From contig JAPOLH010000007.1 of the NCBI GenBank assembly GCA_029977225.1, positions 1 to 36,512 on the forward strand: a stretch of 36,512 nucleotides of DNA, given 5' to 3'. Below are positions 8,485 to 15,410 of this stretch, in pieces. The stretch is from Verrucomicrobiaceae bacterium. Its GTDB lineage: Bacteria > Verrucomicrobiota > Verrucomicrobiia > Verrucomicrobiales > Akkermansiaceae. Both the position numbers and the translations under genes were made by a program. Position 1 is the stretch's first letter; the number at the start of each line of letters is the position of its first letter. The notes under the pieces were generated by a model. The model made no database searches, was not told where the DNA came from, and worked only from the letters and a program-made list of their open reading frames with translations.

Positions 8485-8850
8485 ATGAAACTGATCATTA
8501 CCGCGCTTTGCGCATCCATGCTTGTAATCCCGATGTCCTACGCTGACGAATGCGAAAAGGGCAAATGCGATAAGGAGAAAAAAGAAGGCACCCTGCTCAC
8601 CCACTGTGGCAAGTGTGAAGATAAAAAGAATTGCGACAAAGAATGCGAAAAAGACTGTGAGAAGAAGTGCGATAAGGAGAAAAAAGAAGGCACCCTGCTC
8701 ACCCACTGTGGCAAGTGCGAAGACAAGAAGGATAAGGATTGCGACAAGGAGTGCGACAAAGAGAAGAAAGAAGGCACCTTTGCTGGCAACTGCGACAAGT
8801 GCAAAAAGGATGGCGAGAAGGAAGAAAAGAAAGAGGGCACCTTTGCCTGA
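8485..8850 (+). CDS. Small exported Cys/Lys/Glu-rich repeat protein, unknown family
   Basis: I do not recognise this family. The 121-residue product starts with a clear signal peptide (MKLIITALCASMLVIPMSYA, likely cleaved before DEC). The mature part is about 101 residues, with 14 cysteines and very high Lys, Glu and Asp. It has a repeated unit CDKEKKEGT-LLTHCGKC at residues 28-44 and 62-78, a diverged copy with NCDKC at 90-106, and a last EKKEGTFA at the C-terminus. Between repeats lie extra C-x3-C spacings (CDKEC, CEKDC). The CxxC pairs, with His before two of them, suggest metal binding or disulfide bonding outside the cytoplasm; this is inference. It has its own leader hairpin and terminator, so it is probably a single-gene transcript. 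The start ATG is preceded by CATC, with no Shine-Dalgarno sequence. Reality as a gene is supported by the signal peptide, the in-frame repeats and the terminator 34 bases after the stop. Confidence 0.85.
   Translation: MKLIITALCASMLVIPMSYADECEKGKCDKEKKEGTLLTHCGKCEDKKNCDKECEKDCEKKCDKEKKEGTLLTHCGKCEDKKDKDCDKECDKEKKEGTFAGNCDKCKKDGEKEEKKEGTFA
8566..8801 (+). repeat. Three in-frame copies of a 50-bp coding repeat
   Basis: Copies lie at 8566-8615, 8668-8717 and 8752-8801. The first two are identical over all 50 bases, including third codon positions; the third keeps the frame and the KEKKEGT core but has diverged. Spacing is 102 then 84 bases, all multiples of three. This indicates expansion by duplication within the gene, the first two copies being recent or kept identical by recombination. 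Confidence 0.9.
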
Positions 8851-8884
8851 TGTTTTGCCCGCCTATCCAATTGATTTAACAAAT

Positions 8885-8923
8885 AAAGCCGTCGGATTTG
8901 AGTATCCGGCGGCTTTATCTTTT
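8885..8923 (+). terminator. Rho-independent terminator after the Cys-rich gene
   Basis: A 13-bp stem (8885-8897 with 8904-8916, one G-U pair; arms AAAGCCGTCGGAT and ATCCGGCGGCTTT), loop TTGAGT, then ATCTTTT. It lies 34 bases after the stop and ends just before mutT at 8941, separating the two transcripts unless there is read-through. Confidence 0.85.
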
Positions 8924-8940
8924 CATAAAAGTGCCGAATC

Positions 8941-9330
8941 ATGATTGATGTCGTGTGTGGAATCATCCGAGACGAGCGTGGGCGTTTGCTCGCGGGGCTG
9001 AGGCCTCAAGGCAAGCATCTTGGCGGATTGTGGGAATTGCCGGGGGGGAAGGTTGATCCGGGTGAGACTCCCGAGGAGGCTCTTGTGCGAGAGTTGCGTG
9101 AAGAGCTTGGGATTGAGGTTGAGGTAGGATTGCCCTTCGAACCGGTAAGTTGGCAATACGAGAGCGGATTGATTCGTTTGTTATCGTATGCATGTGAGAT
9201 CCGTTCCGGTGATTTGACTGTGATGAGCCATGAGCGGGTTGCTTGGGTGGGATTGGACGAGTTGATGGGGCTCGAGTGGGCGCCGGCGGATGTGCCGGTA
9301 CTGAGGCAAGTTTGTTCTCGTTTTTCCTGA
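8941..9330 (+). CDS. mutT: MutT/Nudix hydrolase, probable 8-oxo-dGTP diphosphatase
   Basis: Nudix enzymes hydrolyse nucleoside diphosphates linked to another group; the MutT branch removes oxidised dGTP from the nucleotide pool. The 129-residue protein carries a perfect Nudix box at residues 36-58: G36-x5-E42-x7-R50-E-L-x-E54-E55-x-G57-I. It is preceded by the MutT-like GLWELPGG. The length equals that of E. coli MutT. The ATG at 8941 is preceded by AATC, with no Shine-Dalgarno sequence. It directly follows a terminator, so its promoter must lie within or before that hairpin, or its expression is read-through. Other Nudix substrates are possible; the MutT assignment rests on size and the LWELPGGK context. 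Confidence 0.9.
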   Translation: MIDVVCGIIRDERGRLLAGLRPQGKHLGGLWELPGGKVDPGETPEEALVRELREELGIEVEVGLPFEPVSWQYESGLIRLLSYACEIRSGDLTVMSHERVAWVGLDELMGLEWAPADVPVLRQVCSRFS

Positions 9331-9384
9331 GGATTGGATTGACGTCGTGTTTTGCATTTGTGGAGATGGGTACTGCTTTAATGT

Positions 9385-11289
9385 ATGAAACTTTTCCATA
9401 AATTGGGTATTCTGCTGTTTTATTTGATGGCGTTACCGTCTCACGCGGAAATTCCATCCGATGTCGATATCGCGGATTTGAAGAAGGCTGCTTTGCAGAT
9501 TGACCAACAAGTGGCTGCATTTTATCGCGCCAAAAAATTTGACGTGCCGAAGGTTGCGGATGACGCGACCTTTATGCGTCGGGCATTTTTGGTGGCGGTG
9601 GGCAGGATTCCTACCGCGGAGGAGGCTTTGGATTTTCTGGAAATTGAGGATCCTTTGAAACGCGAGTTGCTGGTTTCCTATCTCATCAACTCGGAGGGGT
9701 ATCACAGCCACATGAGCAATTGGGTTTTTGATCTCATGCGTGTGACTGAGCGCGGCAATGGCGAGCGAACTCCTCGGGTGCCGTATCGTCATTGGGTGAG
9801 AGAGGCAATGGCATCGAATATGCCATGGGATGAGTTTACCAAGCGTTTGCTCAGCTCACAGGGTGATGGTTGGGACAAGGAAACCGGAGGAGTGGGCTAT
9901 TACACTCGGGATTTAGGCATGCCGCTGGACAATTTATCCAACACAATGCGGATCTTTCTCGGGGAGAGAATGGAGTGTGCGCAATGCCATGATGATCCTT
10001 TCGGCGATACCGAGCGTCATGATTTCTATCAACTAGCTGCCTTTACCCACGGGCAGGGTGCGGTCGGACAGAGTTTCGTTGCACCATTGATTTCCGAATT
10101 TAATACGAAAGAAAAACTATTTTCCCCTGAGTATCACGCGATTAAAATGCTTCGAGTTGGGGTGTACGAGCTTTCATTGGCTGGAGGAGGCAATGGCAGG
10201 ATACCATTGCCCTCGGACTATCAGTATCGCGATGGCAAGCCTGGAGAAATGGTGGCTGGAAAGACCCCTTTCGGTAAAATGGTGCGGACGTCGGACCGCA
10301 AGGATGAAGGGGATGGGCGCGTAAAACTCGCTGATTGGGTGGTCAACAAGACCGAAGGCCAGTTCTCCACGGTCATTGCCAACCGCATGTGGAAGCGAGT
10401 GATGGGCAAAGGGGTGATAGAGCCAGCGGACGAGTATGTGGAGGCGAAGGATACCAATCATCCCGAGTTGGTGGAGCTTTTGAGTTCCCTGATGGTGTCC
10501 CTCAAATACGATCTGCGCGCGTTTCAGCAGGTATTGCTGCTCACCAAGACCTTTCAGTTTGCGACCAATCCGCAGGCGTCCGTGCTCGAGGGTGGGGATG
10601 ATTTGCACGGGCGTAAGATTGACCGGCTTTCGGCCGAGCAGATATGGGATTCGTTGGTGACGCTTGCTGATGGGAATCCCGATCGCAAGCCGCGTAGGAG
10701 TCGCGATGAGCGGATCATCGTTGGGGGGCGCCCGGTTTTGGTTGGCAAAAAAACCATGTCTCAACTTTCAAAGGAAGTGCTTGCGCTGCAGTCGGAGAAG
10801 GATGTGCGGGCTTATTTCGATAAATTGCTCGAGGAGATCAAAATGGACGATCATTACCAAGCGAGCGGTGCGACGATGTCGATGACTGCAAAGGGTGTAG
10901 GCGACGGATCCAATCCGATGGTGCGGGCTTCCGAGTTGTCGTCGCCAGCACCGCGAGACCACCTACTATACATCTTTGGTGCATCTGACCGTGAGGTAGT
11001 CGATGCGGCCAGCAAAGAGCCGAATGTGGGTCAGGTGCTTTCTTTGATGAATGGTTTCGTGCAAGACAACTTGGTTGGGAAGTCATCCGCGCATTTGTAC
11101 AAGTGTCTGGAGGGAGTGAGCTCCAATGAGGAAAAAATCCGCCGCTTGTATCTGGCGATACTGAGTCGCCCTCCGAGTTCTGAAGAGATGGCTCTGATGA
11201 TGGAAGAACTTAAGGCGCGTGGTGACGAAGGATGCCGCAATATGGTTTCCGCCCTCATCATGTCTTCAGAATTTATCTTTCTCCAATAA
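9385..11289 (+). CDS. DUF1549/DUF1553 secreted protein with CxxCH motif
   Basis: The 634-residue protein has a signal peptide (cleavage near SHA at 21). It belongs to the large PSCyt2/PSD1 type abundant in Planctomycetes and Verrucomicrobia. The DUF1549 half (about 40-240) contains FLGERMECAQCHDDPF with C198, C201 and H202, a potential heme-c attachment site. The DUF1553 half (about 330-630) has the typical NRMWKRVMGKGVIEPADE and LLTKTFQ segments. Function of the family is unproven; it is thought to act outside the cytoplasm with a partner DUF1501 protein, which is encoded five bases downstream. No separate N-terminal PSCyt1 cytochrome domain is present. The two genes clearly form one operon. 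Confidence 0.93.
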   Translation: MKLFHKLGILLFYLMALPSHAEIPSDVDIADLKKAALQIDQQVAAFYRAKKFDVPKVADDATFMRRAFLVAVGRIPTAEEALDFLEIEDPLKRELLVSYLINSEGYHSHMSNWVFDLMRVTERGNGERTPRVPYRHWVREAMASNMPWDEFTKRLLSSQGDGWDKETGGVGYYTRDLGMPLDNLSNTMRIFLGERMECAQCHDDPFGDTERHDFYQLAAFTHGQGAVGQSFVAPLISEFNTKEKLFSPEYHAIKMLRVGVYELSLAGGGNGRIPLPSDYQYRDGKPGEMVAGKTPFGKMVRTSDRKDEGDGRVKLADWVVNKTEGQFSTVIANRMWKRVMGKGVIEPADEYVEAKDTNHPELVELLSSLMVSLKYDLRAFQQVLLLTKTFQFATNPQASVLEGGDDLHGRKIDRLSAEQIWDSLVTLADGNPDRKPRRSRDERIIVGGRPVLVGKKTMSQLSKEVLALQSEKDVRAYFDKLLEEIKMDDHYQASGATMSMTAKGVGDGSNPMVRASELSSPAPRDHLLYIFGASDREVVDAASKEPNVGQVLSLMNGFVQDNLVGKSSAHLYKCLEGVSSNEEKIRRLYLAILSRPPSSEEMALMMEELKARGDEGCRNMVSALIMSSEFIFLQ

Positions 11290-11293
11290 CACC

Positions 11294-12595
11294 ATGAGCG
11301 ATTCCATGTTTCGAAAGGCAGACGAGCTTACGCGTCGTCATTTCATGTCAGGTGCCGCCCGCACTTATCTTGGGGTGCATTTATTGCCGATGCTTGGATC
11401 GACGGTTGCCTCGGCAGGGACTGAGGATGCGGCGGCGGGAAAGGCCAAGCATGTCATTTACCTCTACATGTCGGGCGGGATGAGCCATGTCGACACCTTT
11501 GATCCCAAGCCCAAGAAGAAGGAGATCATGGGCAAGACTGAGGCGATTCCGACTAATGTCGATGGGCTGATGGTGGGGCATTACCTCAAAAAAACCGCAG
11601 AGGTGATGGACAAGGTATGTGTGATCAACTCCATGAATTCCACGCAGGGGGCGCATCAGCAGGGCACCTATGTCATGCAAACGAGTTACACCATGCGTGG
11701 CACGATCCAGCATCCTTCTGTGGGATCGTGGATTTTGAAACTGGCTGGTAAAATTCATCCCGAATTGCCGGGATATGTGGCGATTGACAGTCCGCCCGAC
11801 CACACTGGTGGAGGATTTTTTGGGGCCAAGTATGCCGCTGCGCCGATCGGTAGCCCGGGTGAGGGTTTGAAGGATTCGCGTCTTAGCCGTGGGGTGACCG
11901 AAGATAATTTTGGTCACCGACTTTCTTTGGCAGACAAGTTGAACCGTCAGTTTCATGGGCGTTATCCGAATGTGGATGTGAAAGCCTATGAGGATCTTTA
12001 TCGCGAGGCAGCTGCGTTGATGAAATCAAAGGATCTGGTGGCGTTTGATTTGAAGCTTGAGCCTGAGAGTGTGAGGAACCTGTACGGGACTGGTCGTTTC
12101 GCGCAGGGTTGCCTGCTTGCGCGGCGTCTGGTGCAGCACGGAGTGCGCTTTGTTGAGGTGCAGCTTGGAGGCTGGGATACCCATTTCGACAACTTCACAG
12201 GAGTCGAGGGGCGATGCAAAGAATTCGACCAGGCTTATGCCGCACTGCTCACGGACCTCGAAAAAACCGGCATGCTCAAGGACACATTGGTGGTGGTAGC
12301 GACCGAATTTGGCCGTTCGCCAACGATTGATAAAATTTTCAACGATGGTCGTGGCCATCATCCTGCGGCATTCAGTTGTTTGCTGGCTGGTGGTAGTGTG
12401 AAGGGTGGAACCAGCTACGGTGAGACGGATGCGACGGGGTCGCGGGTCAAGGATGGGCTTGTCACCGTACAGGATTTCAACGCGACAATTGCTTACGGAT
12501 TGGGCTTGCCGTTCGACAAGGTTGAGTATTCGCCGAGCAAGCGGCCATTTAAGATTGGCGACAACGGTACTCCGGTGAAATCGATCTTCAGTTGA
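11294..12595 (+). CDS. DUF1501 domain protein with probable Tat signal
   Basis: 433 residues, the second member of the DUF1549/DUF1501 operon. The N-terminus holds a twin-arginine-like sequence TRRHFMSG (R14-R15) followed by a hydrophobic stretch, suggesting folded export. The DUF1501 body is recognised by YLYMSGGMSHVDTFDPKP, GGWDTH, TEFGRSP and GRGHHPAAFSCLLAGG; the domain resembles the alkaline phosphatase/sulfatase fold, but no activity is established for the family. I chose the ATG at 11294, five bases after the upstream stop; reading further upstream only overlaps the DUF1549 gene. Its stop (12593-12595) overlaps the stop of the convergent gluQ by eight bases. Confidence 0.92.
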   Translation: MSDSMFRKADELTRRHFMSGAARTYLGVHLLPMLGSTVASAGTEDAAAGKAKHVIYLYMSGGMSHVDTFDPKPKKKEIMGKTEAIPTNVDGLMVGHYLKKTAEVMDKVCVINSMNSTQGAHQQGTYVMQTSYTMRGTIQHPSVGSWILKLAGKIHPELPGYVAIDSPPDHTGGGFFGAKYAAAPIGSPGEGLKDSRLSRGVTEDNFGHRLSLADKLNRQFHGRYPNVDVKAYEDLYREAAALMKSKDLVAFDLKLEPESVRNLYGTGRFAQGCLLARRLVQHGVRFVEVQLGGWDTHFDNFTGVEGRCKEFDQAYAALLTDLEKTGMLKDTLVVVATEFGRSPTIDKIFNDGRGHHPAAFSCLLAGGSVKGGTSYGETDATGSRVKDGLVTVQDFNATIAYGLGLPFDKVEYSPSKRPFKIGDNGTPVKSIFS

Positions 12596-13505
12596 TGTCC
12601 GTTGCGGAGTGATCGAGCGAGCGCTCGATCAGTGTGAAAATTTCCTGCGGTGATTTTCCCGCATTGCGGAGTGAGGCGATTGATTGCGAGTCGGCGCGTT
12701 TTGCCAGTCTTTTGCCGTGCTCGTCGGTCACGAGCGGGTGGTGGAGGTAGGCGGGTGCAGGGAGTTTTAGCAAAGTTTGGAGCAAGCGGTGTACATGCGT
12801 CGATTGAAGAAGATCTTCACCGCGTGTGACATGGGTGATGCCTTGGAATGCATCGTCCACGACGACCGCGAGGTGGTAGGCTGGACCGATGTCCTTGCGG
12901 GCGAGGATCACATCACCAAGAAGCGATGGCTCGACGCAGATGCGTCCAAAGCGCAAATCGGTAAACTCGAGCGGTCCACTGAGTTGGGAAGCGAGTTCGG
13001 AATTCAGTCGCCAAGAGTGGGCAATGCCTGCCTCGATCTTTTCCTGCTGTTGCTCAAGGCTCAAAGCGCGGCAGGTGCCCGGGTAGGGAGGACCATCGGG
13101 ACCGTGAGGTGCGGATGGCATGCGTGCTGTTTCAGCAAGAATTTCGCTGCGGGTGCAAAAGCATGGGTAGATTGCGCCGATGGATTTAAGTTGGGCGAGT
13201 GCGGATTGATAGGCGTCGCTACGTGTGGATTGCCGCAGGGGTGTTTCATTCCATGGAAGTCCTAGCCATTTCAGATCCGTTTCGATCGCATCGTAGTAGT
13301 CGGGTTTGACTCGGGGTGTGTCGATGTCTTCGAAACGCAGTAGGAAAATGCCCTCGGTGCTTTGTAGAGCCAGCTCGCGTGCGACCCATGCGGCGTAGGC
13401 GTGCCCCATGTGGAGCAGGCCGGTAGGGCTTGGTGCGAAGCGTGTGACGATGGGCGCGTTGCCTGCGAAAATTTCCCGGGTAAGGCCTTGGAGCTGCAAG
13501 GTCAT
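12588..13505 (-). CDS. gluQ: Glutamyl-Q tRNA(Asp) synthetase
   Basis: A truncated glutamyl-tRNA synthetase paralogue that attaches glutamate to queuosine at position 34 of tRNA-Asp. The 305-residue length matches GluQ (about 300) and not GluRS (about 470-500), and the anticodon-binding domain is absent. The class I HIGH motif reads HMGH (32-35) and the KMSKS-like motif reads KRLAKR. The zinc ligands of the subfamily, CFC (115-117) plus Y141 and C145, are present. It is the last gene after rpsT, the zinc-ribbon gene and DUF1802 on the minus strand. It ends tail-to-tail with an 8-base overlap of the DUF1501 gene, leaving no room for a separate terminator. Confidence 0.93.
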   Translation of the reverse strand: MTLQLQGLTREIFAGNAPIVTRFAPSPTGLLHMGHAYAAWVARELALQSTEGIFLLRFEDIDTPRVKPDYYDAIETDLKWLGLPWNETPLRQSTRSDAYQSALAQLKSIGAIYPCFCTRSEILAETARMPSAPHGPDGPPYPGTCRALSLEQQQEKIEAGIAHSWRLNSELASQLSGPLEFTDLRFGRICVEPSLLGDVILARKDIGPAYHLAVVVDDAFQGITHVTRGEDLLQSTHVHRLLQTLLKLPAPAYLHHPLVTDEHGKRLAKRADSQSIASLRNAGKSPQEIFTLIERSLDHSATDIN

Positions 13506-13514
13506 GGTTAGGGT

Positions 13515-14084
13515 TTAGGCGGCTACCGATGCGAGCTCTTCAAAGACCTTGGTGATTTCTTCAAATTTTTCTGATGCGATCACCGGGCTTTGATCCGTGT
13601 TGGGGACGGGGGGGAGTTTGATCCAGCTGCGGCATCCGCCAAAGGCGCTGGTGTAGGTGAGCTCCCAGGGCTTGTTGAGTTTGAAGACCCGAACGAGGGC
13701 GACGTGGATGCTACCGGAGCTCATGCCTTTGCCTTGCCAGTCGAAGCGTTCGCGCACGGTGGCTTCGGTGAGAATATGGAATGGTGCGAGTGCCGCGACC
13801 TTTTGCCAATCGGTCAAAGTCACTGCATGGAGCGCCTCGGCGCGATGTGTGATGTGGACGGTGTCGCCAACTTGCCACTCGGCAAGTGCTTGCACGCAGC
13901 CTTCGCGGACATGCTCGGCTTGGGCGTGAAAGCGGGTGGGAAAGAGATAAAAGGAATCATGGGCGAATGAGAACCCTTCGCGGCCTTCGTGGATGCCACC
14001 TTTGCGCAGGATGATGCTTTGTTTGCCGCTTGCGAGAGCGTCGCAGACGACTTGCCATTCCTTGAAGCCGGTGGTCGGATCCAT
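13515..14084 (-). CDS. DUF1802 family protein
   Basis: 189 residues. It matches DUF1802 by the N-terminal pattern EWQVVCDALASGKQ-IILRKGGIHE, followed by SFAHDSFYLFPTRFHAQ. The middle and C-terminal parts (WQKVAALAPFHILTEATVRERF, ALVRVFKL, CRSWIKLP) also fit the family. Function is unknown; no catalytic residues can be named. The gene begins four bases after the stop of the zinc-ribbon gene and ends nine bases before the start of gluQ, so the three are very likely co-transcribed. Co-transcription with a tRNA-modifying enzyme is the only functional hint. Confidence 0.85.
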   Translation of the reverse strand: MDPTTGFKEWQVVCDALASGKQSIILRKGGIHEGREGFSFAHDSFYLFPTRFHAQAEHVREGCVQALAEWQVGDTVHITHRAEALHAVTLTDWQKVAALAPFHILTEATVRERFDWQGKGMSSGSIHVALVRVFKLNKPWELTYTSAFGGCRSWIKLPPVPNTDQSPVIASEKFEEITKVFEELASVAA

Positions 14085-14088
14085 CGGG

Positions 14089-14319
14089 TCAATTCAAATC
14101 ATCGGCAGTGACCGATGTTTGTTCGCGATTGCCCAGGATGTGGGCTTGATGAACAACGCGCTCGGATGCTGGGTCGAAGCGGTAGCCGTGGCAATTGGGG
14201 CAGAGGCTAGTGCCGCTGCCGACGATCGAATCGCAACCTTCACAGACTTTGTAGGCCGTGGGGTTGGCAGCTATTTTTGCGGCGGCGGCTGCGCGGTTGG
14301 GTACTGCGGGTTCTGGCAT
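14089..14319 (-). CDS. Small zinc-ribbon protein
   Basis: 76 residues. It has two CxxC knuckles, C26-x2-C29 (KVCEGCD) and C40-x2-C43 (LCPNCHGYRF), spaced ten residues apart, which should bind one zinc. The N-terminus is Ala-rich (PNRAAAAAKIAANP) and the C-terminus acidic. Its partner is unknown. It starts only ten bases after the rpsT terminator and ends four bases before DUF1802. I judge it a real gene because of the intact zinc site and tight operon packing. Confidence 0.75.
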   Translation of the reverse strand: MPEPAVPNRAAAAAKIAANPTAYKVCEGCDSIVGSGTSLCPNCHGYRFDPASERVVHQAHILGNREQTSVTADDLN

Positions 14320-14328
14320 TGCGTTCAG

Positions 14329-14368
14329 AAAAAAAGCGGCACCGGGTGACCGGTCCGCTTGATTTTTT
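14329..14368 (-). terminator. Terminator between rpsT and the zinc-ribbon gene
   Basis: On the minus strand AAGCGG (14360-14355) and ACCGG pair with CCGGT and CCGCTT (ending 14334), with loop TCAC and a single bulged G, followed by seven T (14335-14329). The plus strand also has a run of T after the stem (14362-14368), so it could work in both directions. It follows the rpsT stop by 34 bases. Confidence 0.88.
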
Positions 14369-14402
14369 TCAGTGGGTACCGGTGATTCCGGAATGTGTCA
14401 CC

Positions 14403-14666
14403 TTAGGCAATCGCTGCCAGCGACTTCGAGGTCTTGCTCTTGAGGTTGGCGGCCTTGTTTGGGTGGATGAGGTTGCGCTTGGCTGCCTTGTCCACGGCGG
14501 AGGAGAATTCGGAGCTGGCCTTAGCGGCGCTTTCCTTGTCGCCGGCAGCGATGGCTGCGAGCGTCTTTTTGCGCAAGGTTTTAATGCGGCTTTTGGCGGC
14601 ACGATTGCGCTCGGTGCGGACGATGGTTTGGCGGGCGCGTTTGATGGATGACTTGTGGTTGGCCAT
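14403..14666 (-). CDS. rpsT: 30S ribosomal protein S20
   Basis: Binds 16S rRNA during small-subunit assembly. The 87-residue, Lys/Ala-rich protein begins MANHKSSIKRARQ, the classic S20 start, and continues with RNRAAKSRIKTLRKK. The C-terminal NLIHPNKAANLKSKTSKSL is also typical. The ATG at 14666 is chosen over an upstream TTG at 14708 because homology begins exactly at MANHK. The leader just before the ATG is pyrimidine-rich (CCTTCCTTCC...) with no Shine-Dalgarno sequence. A good promoter (14707-14734) and a strong terminator (14329-14368) bracket the gene. Confidence 0.96.
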   Translation of the reverse strand: MANHKSSIKRARQTIVRTERNRAAKSRIKTLRKKTLAAIAAGDKESAAKASSEFSSAVDKAAKRNLIHPNKAANLKSKTSKSLAAIA

Positions 14667-14706
14667 GATGAATGATGGAAGGAAGGTCGCTTGCGTGCGG
14701 GGGCGC

Positions 14707-14734
14707 AAATTAGGGATTGGAGGGGAGGTGTCAA
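14707..14734 (-). promoter_or_regulatory. Probable promoter of rpsT
   Basis: A consensus -35 TTGACA (14734-14729) lies 16 bases before TAATTT (14712-14707) on the minus strand. The predicted start of transcription, about 14700, gives a leader of about 34 bases before the rpsT ATG. Confidence 0.55.
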
Positions 14735-14767
14735 GCTCGTCTTTTCGGGAAATTCCGAGCGGATGGC

Positions 14768-15394
14768 TCAGCCGCGGGGGGATTTGCCGTTGGTGCCGGC
14801 CATTTGGGTGGACCTGGAGCTTGAGCTGCGGATGGATTTGCGGATGACGAAGACATCCGCGCCGTATCCGACGCGGTTATAGAGGTCTGCAATATCGCGG
14901 CTGGACATGCGGATGCAACCGTACGAGGCGGGTCTGCCGAGGCGGTGCTCCTCGGGGGTGCCGTGGATGTAAATGGTGCGCTTGAAAGCGTTGCGGTTGC
15001 GGTCTTCGGTGCCTTTGAGCCAGAGAATGCGGGTGACGATCGGATCGCGGCCGGGTGCGTTGGGCTTGAGGATCTCGCCGGTGCGGCGGCGGCTTTTGAA
15101 GACACTTCCAAGCGGTGAGTCGCAGCCTATTTTTTTCGCGACTTGGAGGCGGCCGAGCGGCGTGCAGTTGCTTCCAGGGCGGTCGCCGCAGCCGAATTTC
15201 GAGGTCGAGATTTTATAAGTTTTCACCGGGACACCGTCACGGACGAGCAGCATTTTCTGGTCCTTGACGCTGACGATCATCTTGTTGCGATTGTCCTTGC
15301 CGATGCCGACGAATCCTCCGGTGCTGCAGCTTGAAAGGCAGCAAGCCGCGACGAGTGCGATGATGGCGGCTGGGACTTGGAGCACTTTTTTCAT
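14768..15394 (-). CDS. L,D-transpeptidase (YkuD domain) lipoprotein
   Basis: Probably forms peptidoglycan cross-links or attaches proteins to peptidoglycan through L,D-transpeptidation. 208 residues. The N-terminal signal ends in a lipobox, L20-S-S-C23, so the protein is likely membrane-anchored. The YkuD domain spans about 38-185 and includes the catalytic signature IHGTPEEH (H144) and SYGCIRM (nucleophile C160, with R162). Extra cysteines occur at 69, 77 and 91. The tail after 188 is Ser/Arg-rich and probably disordered. It starts 16 bases after the stop of the GT2 gene, so the pair forms an operon. Confidence 0.92.
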   Translation of the reverse strand: MKKVLQVPAAIIALVAACCLSSCSTGGFVGIGKDNRNKMIVSVKDQKMLLVRDGVPVKTYKISTSKFGCGDRPGSNCTPLGRLQVAKKIGCDSPLGSVFKSRRRTGEILKPNAPGRDPIVTRILWLKGTEDRNRNAFKRTIYIHGTPEEHRLGRPASYGCIRMSSRDIADLYNRVGYGADVFVIRKSIRSSSSRSTQMAGTNGKSPRG

Positions 15395-15410
15395 ATCAAC
15401 GCATTAGGGA

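Noticed and set aside
8566-8801. Direct repeats as a possible CRISPR or tandem mobile element
   Set aside because: Only three copies, spacers are coding and of multiples of three, and the repeat lies inside one reading frame.
8538-8966. A 142-codon minus-strand frame across the Cys-rich gene
   Set aside because: It is the reverse of the repeat region and reads as Ser/Phe/Leu-rich low complexity. The plus-strand gene has a signal peptide, in-frame repeats and a terminator.
14667-14708. An upstream TTG start extending S20 by 14 residues
   Set aside because: S20 homology begins exactly at MANHK, and the extension would overlap the predicted rpsT -10 and transcription start.
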